DNA of 37,277 nucleotides, taken from contig NZ_LR213800.1 in the NCBI RefSeq assembly GCF_900659865.1, positions 1-37,277 on the forward strand, read 5' to 3'. Positions 17,336-24,988 of the stretch are shown one piece after another (position 1 is the stretch's first letter; each line of letters opens with the position of its first letter). Under the pieces are notes generated by a model, which had not been told where the DNA came from, made no database searches, and saw only the letters and a program-made list of their open reading frames with translations. The stretch comes from Hyella patelloides LEGE 07179 (GTDB lineage: Bacteria > Cyanobacteriota > Cyanobacteriia > Cyanobacteriales > Xenococcaceae). The position numbers and the translations under genes are program-made.

Positions 17336-18799
17336 TTAATCTATTCTTTCAGATTGTTGCCAGTAACGAGAATAAACATTAACGACAATCCCCGCTAAAA
17401 GCCATAAATAAAAAGAAAAGCATTTCATTTCAAAGATGCGTTCGACAAAACCATAAAAAATAGTAATGATACTTAAGGTGCAAAATACTATTCCCAGCGA
17501 TCGCAATTGGCGTTCTAAACAATGATTAATCAACCATTGAGCAGTTTTATATAAGCTTTGAAATATATAGCCGAATAAAGCAACTCCTGGAATTCCATAA
17601 TAAAGCAACATTGCTCCCCAATAAACGTCTTCAAACCAAAACTTTCTTTCTAAAATTATACTTTTTTGAGCAGGAAGAAGCTCAGTTAAAGTATTAACTG
17701 CTTCATTTGCTTCTGAACTAAAACCAAACCAGTTACCCGTACCAATAGTTCCACCTACAATAGTTTTGATAATCCATTGTCGTGTTCCTTTTTGCCAATA
17801 TTCAGCGGAAAAAAGCTGCCCAAAATAACCTAATAAATCAATATTTCCTCCTTTTCTAATTGCCCAGCTATCTATTGAAGTGTCCACATTTAAGAAAAAT
17901 AAAGAAGCAAAGATTAAAAGAAATAAACTAAATAGATAAAACCAAATTACTTTGCCTGCCCAAAGTCTTTTCCGATAAATAAATAGAATTATTACAGGAA
18001 TAATCATACCAAATAAAAGAGCAATTCGCTTATACGTAGCGAACAAAGCAAAATACATGACAACAAAATTGAATAAGTTTTTTGATAAAAATAAATCATG
18101 ATAACTATTATTTTGAAGTTTTAAAACTATTATGATAATAAAGCAAATTAGTAAAAAAGCAGAAGTATTCGCTGTATTGGCAAAAGTGCCATTGACCGCA
18201 CCAGTTTTCAAACTACCACTAGATACTTCAGAACTTTTTTGAATTGCTATTCCTCCCGTTTCTAAATTTACATCTTGAGGAACAAACAAATTATTAAAAC
18301 TAGGAGGAGCAAAATATTGAATAGTAACTAAATATCCTTGAATTAACCCTAAAACTAAAATAGTTTTTAGCAGCAGATTGATTTGCTTTTTAGATAAGTT
18401 GAGATCGACTATAATATAATAAACAGCAAAATATCTAATTAAAGTTCGTAAATTATCAAGTCCACTAAAAATAGATGCTTGGTGAATAAGTAATAAAATT
18501 ATTGCCCAGAATACAAAACAAATAAAAGCTAACTCAATGGAAGATTTAATTAAGCGATCGCCTCTAAGCAAACGCTTATAAAAAACTCTGCCCCATAAAT
18601 AATAAAGTACTAATTCGTGCAAAAATCTTAGAAAAAGAATAATAATTGAAGGCGCAGGAATCAATTTTAAAATCAATTCTTCAAAAGGCAGATAAACGGC
18701 GATCGCATAAACAATCCAAAAAGGTATTTCTCCTCTGAACCTAGCATTTTGATACCAATCAACAATGTTCCAAAATATCTCACTTGGTTTAGTATTCAT
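17336..18799 (-). CDS. O-antigen polymerase/ligase-like membrane protein (Wzy-like)
   Basis: The 487-residue protein has about ten to twelve hydrophobic helices and a large hydrophilic loop in the second half (about residues 310-390, VDTSIDSWAIRKGGNIDLLG through ERKFWFEDVYWG). That is the topology of Wzy polymerases and WaaL-type ligases, whose catalytic loop lies on the periplasmic side. Primary sequence in this family is poorly conserved, so the call rests on topology plus its place beside a Wzx-like flippase, a Wzz-type protein and glycosyltransferases. Expected role: polymerisation of lipid-linked repeat units. Confidence 0.68.
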   Translation of the reverse strand: MNTKPSEIFWNIVDWYQNARFRGEIPFWIVYAIAVYLPFEELILKLIPAPSIIILFLRFLHELVLYYLWGRVFYKRLLRGDRLIKSSIELAFICFVFWAIILLLIHQASIFSGLDNLRTLIRYFAVYYIIVDLNLSKKQINLLLKTILVLGLIQGYLVTIQYFAPPSFNNLFVPQDVNLETGGIAIQKSSEVSSGSLKTGAVNGTFANTANTSAFLLICFIIIIVLKLQNNSYHDLFLSKNLFNFVVMYFALFATYKRIALLFGMIIPVIILFIYRKRLWAGKVIWFYLFSLFLLIFASLFFLNVDTSIDSWAIRKGGNIDLLGYFGQLFSAEYWQKGTRQWIIKTIVGGTIGTGNWFGFSSEANEAVNTLTELLPAQKSIILERKFWFEDVYWGAMLLYYGIPGVALFGYIFQSLYKTAQWLINHCLERQLRSLGIVFCTLSIITIFYGFVERIFEMKCFSFYLWLLAGIVVNVYSRYWQQSERID

Positions 18800-18898
18800 C
18801 TAACAATAAAAAATCTAGATTAAGGTAATATTATTTGGTTAATAAAGTTGATTTTTTCTTGAATATTATTAGCTATAAAACATCTGTTTAATTTATTT

Positions 18899-19855
18899 TT
18901 ATTCAATAGTGGCACTTTTATACAATTGAACTTTTTTCCAAGGGCGACTATGATAAATTGCAATTAAAAGAATAGTTAATTTTGTTGATAAAGTGGCAGA
19001 TTTATAATAATCATCAATTAATTTCTTTTCTTCTCCCTGTTTAATGCCATCAAATAGGTAATAACTAAAACCTCTAGCAAATAAGCGATTAGTAAACTTA
19101 ACTAATTCAGGAAATTTTGACCGTAGTAAATAAGCTGCGACTACTTGATTACGAGCTTTCTTCTGTCTAAATTTTTGCCCTTGTTGGAGAGTACCATCAT
19201 TAGTACTGTGTATTCCCTGAATTGTTAACTCTCGATCTAGAAAAAAGCCTGGACTGAGAAACAGAGTACCATAGGTTAAGTAACGATCCGCAGCTTGCCT
19301 AAGAATCTCTGGCATAGGTAAAATTTGTTTTAAAAGACTGCGCCGAAAACAGAGAGCAGAAGTTGAAGGTGGATAAAAAGAAAGCTTACCTAATCTTAGC
19401 TGTGTCCGAAAATCGCAGGAAGTCGAAATATCTTCATTGAGTTGGGGAAAGGCGCGAGTAACTCCTAAAACTTCTTTGTTGTTAGTGTTAACTAATTTGA
19501 GCGGGTGAAAACACCAGCCAATTTCTAGATGGGAAGCAAAAACCTCAACAACTTGAGTCACCTTTTCGGGAAGAAAACGATCGTCTGCATCCAAACAACA
19601 AATAATCTCTCCAGAAGAAGCCAAAAATCCTGCATTAAAGGTAGAAGCATGATCTCCATTTTCTTTGAACACGGGAATTATGCTGTTGCCATAGTTGCCA
19701 ATAATCTTCTGGGAATTATCGGTAGAACCGTCATCTACAACAATAACTTCTAGAGAAGAGTAAGTTTGATTTAAAGCACTATCAATCGCTTGAGAAACAA
19801 AGCGATCGTAATTGTAATTATTAATAATGATACTAACTAACGGTTGCTTTACCAT
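18899..19855 (-). CDS. Glycosyltransferase family 2, paralogue A
   Basis: A 318-residue GT-A enzyme starting at the ATG 19853-19855 (a TTG immediately upstream is less likely). Motifs: VSIIINNYNYDRFVSQAIDSAL at the N-terminus, EVIVVDDGSTDNS for nucleotide binding, CCLDADDRFLPEK with the DXD-type metal site. The C-terminal half is basic and helical, with no clear membrane segment. It is clearly a paralogue of the gene at 22527-23471: the first 130 residues match closely and both carry an LCFRRSLLxQILPxPE stretch. The beta-helix gene lies between the two copies. It lies about 100 bases upstream of the Wzy-like gene in the same direction. Confidence 0.88.
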   Translation of the reverse strand: MVKQPLVSIIINNYNYDRFVSQAIDSALNQTYSSLEVIVVDDGSTDNSQKIIGNYGNSIIPVFKENGDHASTFNAGFLASSGEIICCLDADDRFLPEKVTQVVEVFASHLEIGWCFHPLKLVNTNNKEVLGVTRAFPQLNEDISTSCDFRTQLRLGKLSFYPPSTSALCFRRSLLKQILPMPEILRQAADRYLTYGTLFLSPGFFLDRELTIQGIHSTNDGTLQQGQKFRQKKARNQVVAAYLLRSKFPELVKFTNRLFARGFSYYLFDGIKQGEEKKLIDDYYKSATLSTKLTILLIAIYHSRPWKKVQLYKSATIE

Positions 19856-20193
19856 CAACTCAAGAGCAAAATTTTGACAGTTTTTGAACAGTATGGCGAT
19901 CGCGTTCTTAGCCCTCTCTGCTGTTCGCCCAGTGCCTCGTCTTCAGCGAGATCGCAATTCTAGAGCAGACACAAATGCTCCGATCTTAAGGGTATACTTG
20001 ATGTCTACTCAAAGAGCTTTTCTTAATGAAGAGTCCTTAATTTACACCGTTAATACTCATTGTGGAATTTAACCAAAAGTCTTTTCTCCCGTCAAATTTT
20101 ACTATCAATCAACCCAACCTGACAGCTTCAGTGTAAGGGATTGAGCCATAATTGACATCAATTAACCTTGAGTATTACTCAATCCCCAAAAGC
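19856..20193. other. Intergenic region between beta-helix protein and glycosyltransferase A
   Basis: A 338-base gap on a strand where both neighbours read leftward. A 62-codon plus-strand frame exists here but has low-complexity, arginine-rich content and no family resemblance, so I do not call it. No hairpin with a T-tract and no RNA gene was recognised. Confidence 0.4.
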
Positions 20194-22404
20194 TTAAGCA
20201 ACAGGCAAAGATTCAGCGAATTCTGAGGTATCACTAGTTTCTGTATTAGTAGCTGTCGCGCTCACTACCTGAGTTCTGGGAATGCTATTATCGGCGACAT
20301 ACTCAAAGTTGGCGTTACCATCACTGTCAGTCTCAACCTCAACTTCTCCTTGGAAAGTTTGACCTTCACCAAAACCAGATGGATCGGCAGTACCGCTAGA
20401 GAAAAACTCGATGCGGTAAGTAGTGTCAGGCAAACTGTTAATTGTTCCAAGGAACTCTGTACCATCGGTATTACTGACTACCGAGTCAATTACTGGGGTA
20501 TTTTGCAGGTTATTTGCTCCCGTGTCGCTGTCTCCACTGTCGTTAGCAGTAACACCGTTATTAGTATTGAAGTTATTACTCAGATCGATACCCAGTCCAC
20601 CATTATTAGCGATGGAATTACCCGAAATAGAAGTGCTAGTAGTTTCAGTACTAGCAACTAAAACACCAGCCCCACCATTATTGCGAATCAAGTTGCCTTC
20701 GTCGATTAATGAGTCATTGCCGATCAGAGCGCGAGCATTCTCTGTCAGTAGTTTTTCAGTCTTTGACCACATCTCGTTATTTTCAAAAGTGTCTGGGATA
20801 GGATCTACTGAATCTGTACCACCAATAATATTTCCCGAAGCACCTTCAAACACAAAGATACCGTCTTCGACATTACCAAAATCAAGTGTCCCAGTTGCGT
20901 CAGTGCCGATATAGTTGGAGGTAATTATGTTGTTAGTCGTGCCTTCATCGTTAAATTCAATCCCAGTCTCGCCATTGTTGGCGATCGCGTTACGAGTAAC
21001 AAGATTATCAGAAGCTCCAGCATCGATATCAACGCCATCAGTCCCGTTGCCAAGGGGCATAGTACCACTAGCATCTGTACCGATATAGTTACCCGCTAGC
21101 AAAATTTCTGTAGCACCAGCAGCCTGAATCTCTACACCATCGCTGAAATTGCCAGAGATAACATTGCCCACAACGAAGCTACGACCAGCCTCATCATCGA
21201 TCGCCAAACCGTCATCGCCATTAGCAATGGCTTTAGTACCAGTAACATCTGTACCGATATAGTTGCTTACCACTACATTATCGATTGTTCCTTCATCGGC
21301 TATGGGTATGCCATCATCTATATTGCCTGAAATGAGATTCCCAGCGATAATATTTTCCGAACTACCATCATCAATAGACACACCAGCATCATTTCCTATC
21401 GCTTTAGTACCATTGATATCTGTACCGATATAATTACCTTCAACTCGATTGCCTTTGGTGCCTCGATCGCTTAGACCAAGAGCATTACCGACATTTCCTG
21501 AAATAATGTTGCGATCGCGCGAATTTCCCGTACCAACTATATTGTTAGTAGCTCCGTCCTCGATCTTTACGCCTTCATTTTCGTTCCCTAGAGCATTAGT
21601 ACCAGTTGCATCAGTGCCAATATAGTTTCCTGTAATCTGATTACGTTTTGTGCCTTTGTCACTCATTTCGATTCCGTTATCTTGATTACCCGAAACAAGG
21701 TTTTCAGCGATCGTATTCCGCGAAGCTTTTTCACTGAGGGAAATACCTTTATCGTTACCTAAAGCAGAAGTACCATTAATATCCGTGCCGACATAATTTC
21801 CTTCAATCTGATTACGCCGAGTTCCCTGACCACTAAGTACTATGCCATCACCATCATTGCCTACAATGAGATTACCGTCGCTACTTAGGCTAATAGCATC
21901 AGAAGTATTGGTAGCCAGGTTCGCGCCACTAGTCCCACCAATTAGATTATCGGAAGCTCCGTTTTCGAGGCTAATGCCATTACCTTGATTACCAAGATCG
22001 ATGACACCTGTGGTATCAGTGCCGATGTAATTCCCCATAATTTCATTGGAGTCGGAACCATCAAGAACAATTCCCGAACCACTGAAGCTATTAATGGCTA
22101 ATCCTCGAATTGTGCTACCATCAGCATCGGCTGTAAGAGTTAACCCATTGGCATTAGCCCCCGCATTTGCGCCATTTAACTCAATGATTGGCGAACCAGC
22201 ATAACCTGACTGAGTAGTCCCATCGATGATGACGTAATCGGTAATATCTGGTAAAGGTGAAAGGGCTTGAATTGTCTGAGGTTCTGTCCCAGGAAGGTCG
22301 AAAACAATCTCATCCAAACCCGAAGACTGATTCGCTCCAATAATAGCTTTACGGAATGAACCTGCACCAGAATCATTAACATTAGATACGGTAAAATTTG
22401 ACAT
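20194..22404 (-). CDS. Secreted parallel beta-helix repeat protein
   Basis: The 736-residue acidic protein opens with FTVSNVNDSGAGSFRKAIIGANQ, a start typical of cyanobacterial and bacterial surface beta-helix proteins. It continues as a right-handed parallel beta-helix with seven copies of a G/SNYIGTDxxGT..LGN motif at roughly 60-70 residue intervals, interleaved with NxIxGNxxxGI rungs. The last about 100 residues form a beta-sandwich-like tail (TTYRIEFFSSGTADPSGFGEGQ). There is no N-terminal signal peptide, and no RTX nonapeptides are seen; type I secretion is plausible but unproven. Beta-helices of this kind bind or cleave polysaccharides or act as adhesins. Its location between two paralogous glycosyltransferases suggests a role at the cell surface with the polysaccharide. 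No catalytic residues could be identified. Confidence 0.8.
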   Translation of the reverse strand: MSNFTVSNVNDSGAGSFRKAIIGANQSSGLDEIVFDLPGTEPQTIQALSPLPDITDYVIIDGTTQSGYAGSPIIELNGANAGANANGLTLTADADGSTIRGLAINSFSGSGIVLDGSDSNEIMGNYIGTDTTGVIDLGNQGNGISLENGASDNLIGGTSGANLATNTSDAISLSSDGNLIVGNDGDGIVLSGQGTRRNQIEGNYVGTDINGTSALGNDKGISLSEKASRNTIAENLVSGNQDNGIEMSDKGTKRNQITGNYIGTDATGTNALGNENEGVKIEDGATNNIVGTGNSRDRNIISGNVGNALGLSDRGTKGNRVEGNYIGTDINGTKAIGNDAGVSIDDGSSENIIAGNLISGNIDDGIPIADEGTIDNVVVSNYIGTDVTGTKAIANGDDGLAIDDEAGRSFVVGNVISGNFSDGVEIQAAGATEILLAGNYIGTDASGTMPLGNGTDGVDIDAGASDNLVTRNAIANNGETGIEFNDEGTTNNIITSNYIGTDATGTLDFGNVEDGIFVFEGASGNIIGGTDSVDPIPDTFENNEMWSKTEKLLTENARALIGNDSLIDEGNLIRNNGGAGVLVASTETTSTSISGNSIANNGGLGIDLSNNFNTNNGVTANDSGDSDTGANNLQNTPVIDSVVSNTDGTEFLGTINSLPDTTYRIEFFSSGTADPSGFGEGQTFQGEVEVETDSDGNANFEYVADNSIPRTQVVSATATNTETSDTSEFAESLPVA

Positions 22405-22526
22405 ATTAAATATTAAAATGGAATTCTGAACGTTTCAATTCGATGTTAGAACTTTAGCTGTCAATAAATGGGTAAACTAATTACTGATTCAGCAAAGTAA
22501 ATATTTGGAATAGGCGACCATCGTAT

Positions 22527-23471
22527 TCATTTGAGGGCTAGATTGATGGAATTGGTCGCTTTTTGAGGAAAACTATAGTAAATAGCTCGGAGAATAATCT
22601 CAATTTTTTCCAGTAAAGATAGAAGAGTAAAATAATCGGCGATCGACTTTCGATGTCCTTGATAAGGAACACCGTAACGAACGTAAATTACCTTGTATTT
22701 CCAGTAAGCACTTAAACCTTTGGCAAACATCCGATTGCATACTTTTGCTAATTGAGGAAATTTAGCTCTTAAAAAATAGGCAGTTAAGATATTTTTGGTT
22801 TGTAATTGTGGTCTATCCTGTCGATAGGTAGAATTATTATCACCATGCACCCGCATAATAGTTAAAGCTTGCTCAAACATAAAGCCAGGACTAAGAACGG
22901 GAGCAGCTTTCATCGGATAACCATCCGCACCGTTGATGAATACCTCTGGTATCGGAAGAATTTGCGCCAAGAGACTGCGCCGAAAGCATAAACCAGAAGA
23001 AGGAGGAACATAAAGGGAAGTTCCATTTATAACTGAGTCGCGAAAGTCACATTTGCCGACACCACTCTGGCGAGTCAGCCCTAGTTCTTGATTTGTTTTG
23101 TCGTCAATTAATTTTACTGTATTGAAACACCAGCCAATCTCTGAGTTTGCCTGAAACACTTTGACCACAAGAGCGACTTTTTCAGGAAGAAAAAAATCGT
23201 CAGAATCAAGAAAGCAGATAATTTCTCCCGAAGTTGCAGCAACCCCTGCATTATAAGCTGAGGCTTGTCCACCATTTTTTTTGAGTACAGGGATAATTTT
23301 ATCTCCATAGCTGGCGATAATTTCTCGCGAATTGTCTGTAGAACCATCATCAACCACAATAACTTCTATGGGTGAATAAGTTTGGTTTAAGGCACTGTCA
23401 ATCGCCTCAGCAATAAAAGAGCCGTAATTATAGTTGTTGATGATAATACTGACTAAGAGATTCTGATTCAT
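22527..23471 (-). CDS. Glycosyltransferase family 2, paralogue B
   Basis: A 314-residue GT-A enzyme: LVSIIINNYNYGSFIAEAIDSAL, VIVVDDGSTDNS, CFLDSDDFFLPEK (DXD-type metal site). The last half is basic, with a tail (YWKYKVIYVRYGVPYQGHRKS) that may bind the membrane surface. It is a paralogue of the gene at 18899-19855, so the pair arose by duplication and may add two related sugars or act on the same acceptor. It is divergent from the plus-strand sulfotransferase at 23616; the 144 bases between them must contain both promoters. Confidence 0.88.
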   Translation of the reverse strand: MNQNLLVSIIINNYNYGSFIAEAIDSALNQTYSPIEVIVVDDGSTDNSREIIASYGDKIIPVLKKNGGQASAYNAGVAATSGEIICFLDSDDFFLPEKVALVVKVFQANSEIGWCFNTVKLIDDKTNQELGLTRQSGVGKCDFRDSVINGTSLYVPPSSGLCFRRSLLAQILPIPEVFINGADGYPMKAAPVLSPGFMFEQALTIMRVHGDNNSTYRQDRPQLQTKNILTAYFLRAKFPQLAKVCNRMFAKGLSAYWKYKVIYVRYGVPYQGHRKSIADYFTLLSLLEKIEIILRAIYYSFPQKATNSINLALK

Positions 23472-23615
23472 TTATTAAAATTTTCAAATGGACACCTATC
23501 CTTGGCTGGTTTCCAATCTGGTTTGTGGAAATAGCTATCTTTTCCTTGACCTTTCGATTTTAGAATCAAGAAGGTAACAAAGCGATTACAAAAAAAATAT
23601 CAGCCTGGATTAAGG

Positions 23616-24422
23616 ATGATTTTGTCACAGAATAAAGCAAAAATCAGAATACATATTGTGGGATGCGGACCCCGTACTGGTACGACACTCATGGCAGAAA
23701 TGGCGATCGCTTGTTTTGCCATCGATCTTTACACAGAACACGAAGATAGTATTTATACTCGTCCAACTCGCCAAGCTGAAATCTTTTTAACTAAGCGTCC
23801 TCGCGATATTCTGGTTGCAGAACCCATATTGCATCTGTTGCCAAATTTTTATGTAATCTATATGCTGCGAGATCCTCGCGATACAATCGTCAGTAAACAT
23901 CGCAAAGATCCCGATCGCTACTGGGCAAGTCTGCGCTATTGGAAAGCATACACTCCTTATGGGTGCAAGTTACAAAATCATCCACGATTTATTACAGTTC
24001 GCTATGAAGATTTGGTACAAAAACCCGACGAAGTTCAGGCATATTTGATGCAGCGAATGCCTTTTTTAACAAAACGAGCTTCTTTTAGTCGCTATCATGA
24101 GTTGGCACAGCCTTCTCAACGTTCTCTTGACGCGCTGCGTGGTATTCGTCCTGTAGCTTCTAGCAGTGTCGGTAAATGGCGTAACCATCTTCCACGAGTA
24201 GCAGGACAACTCCAGATTCATGGCAAACAGGCGATCGCCAAAGACTTAATTGAATACAATTATGAATCAGACGAGTCTTGGCTAAATGAGTTACAAGGTG
24301 TAACCCCAGATTATAGTGAAAGTCACTGGCCCGAATACTTTACACCCGAAGAGCTTAAACAGCGTACTAGAGGCAAGTATAGCAGAGCTTTTGCTGCATT
24401 TTTGCGTAATTTAGGTAATTGA
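23616..24422 (+). CDS. PAPS-dependent sulfotransferase, second type
   Basis: The 268-residue protein carries the 5'-phosphosulfate loop GCGPRTGTTLMAEMA (about residues 15-29) and the 3'-phosphate-binding segment MLRDPRDTIVSKHRKD (about 87-102), so it is a sulfotransferase of the Sulfotransfer_1/3 type. It is not closely similar to the sulfotransferase at 1624: the P-loop has RTGTT rather than KAGTT and the overall length differs. RYEDLV and the SVGKWRNHL segment are the usual later family stretches. It is transcribed away from glycosyltransferase B. Expected role: sulfation of the exopolysaccharide or a glycolipid in the cytoplasm or at the membrane. Confidence 0.86.
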   Translation: MILSQNKAKIRIHIVGCGPRTGTTLMAEMAIACFAIDLYTEHEDSIYTRPTRQAEIFLTKRPRDILVAEPILHLLPNFYVIYMLRDPRDTIVSKHRKDPDRYWASLRYWKAYTPYGCKLQNHPRFITVRYEDLVQKPDEVQAYLMQRMPFLTKRASFSRYHELAQPSQRSLDALRGIRPVASSSVGKWRNHLPRVAGQLQIHGKQAIAKDLIEYNYESDESWLNELQGVTPDYSESHWPEYFTPEELKQRTRGKYSRAFAAFLRNLGN

Positions 24423-24985
24423 CAAGTGGAAATGAATTATTCTAGTAATTCCAATATAGAAGCCATAAGTGACTTAGTACTACTCTTTCTCCTGCCTTGG
24501 TCAGCGTTCGGTAAGTCCTCGAATGTGCGAAGTCTCCAAGGGAAGTTTACAGCCGTTTTCAGTTGGATAGACGAGAACACATGGCTTGCCCTAAAGGATA
24601 CCGCTTCCCTAAAGGACTAGCGAAGCCGTCGCGCATAAGGTTGCCTCAAGCCCGTGAGATGTCCGTTCCGCTTTTGATTAGTTAGTTCGGAGATGGGCGG
24701 TATAAACTTTTGAGGAGACCTCAAAAGACACGCCCTCCTCTAAGCTCTAAGTTGCTTAAGTGATTGGATATGTTAAATGGTCTACTATGCTTGAAAAGTG
24801 CAGTAAGTAGTCATATAAATTTAATTACACAAATAAGGTAGGTATGCAAATTAAATTACACACATAACAGCTTCAAAGACTTATCAAACAATCAGGGTTT
24901 GCGAAATTAATTTTGCCCAGGTACTTAGTAGTCCTGATGGCTTGTCTAGTAATAATGGTGTGTGAAATTAATTTTGCCTAGGTAC
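24423..24985. other. Repeat-rich intergenic region, possible insertion-sequence remnants
   Basis: This 563-base gap between the second sulfotransferase and the ankyrin lipoprotein looks like a dump of mobile-element ends. It contains a 14-base sequence (24495-24508) repeated in the ankyrin gene, a stretch with two CCCTAAAGGA copies near 24590-24620, a perfect hairpin (24708-24727), and three related AT-rich repeats (24833-24988). No intact transposase frame was found. The 64-codon frame at 24426 has no recognisable content. Confidence 0.5.
24708..24727. repeat. Perfect hairpin with GAGA loop, possible IS200/IS605-type end
   Basis: CTTTTGAG (24708-24715) and CTCAAAAG (24720-24727) pair perfectly around a GAGA tetraloop. 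Subterminal imperfect or perfect hairpins near the end of non-coding GC-richer sequence are typical of IS200/IS605 elements, but no TnpA or TnpB frame is left here, so this is only a suggestion. Confidence 0.35.
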
Positions 24986-24988
24986 TTA
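24833..24988. repeat. Three related 25-33-base repeats, two direct and one inverted
   Basis: GAAATTAATTTTGCCCAGGTACTTA at 24903-24927 recurs at 24964-24988 with one change (CCCAGG to CCTAGG), 61 bases apart. A looser inverted copy lies at about 24833-24866. The second direct copy includes the stop codon of the ankyrin gene. The pattern suggests terminal inverted repeats of a small element or of nested insertions. Confidence 0.5.

Noticed and set aside
19884-20072. 62-codon plus-strand frame in an intergenic gap
   Set aside because: Arginine-rich, no ribosome-binding site and no similarity to known proteins.
20423-20914. 163-codon plus-strand open frame
   Set aside because: It lies opposite the beta-helix gene and is produced by its repetitive codons. 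The translation is low in complexity and has no family resemblance.
20800-22100. Recurrent GTACCGATATAGTT-like segments spaced about 190-200 bases apart
   Set aside because: They encode the NYIGTD motifs of the beta-helix protein and are not a DNA-level repeat array.
24426-24620. 64-codon frame after the second sulfotransferase
   Set aside because: No recognisable motif, and it runs through dispersed repeat sequence; better explained as non-coding.
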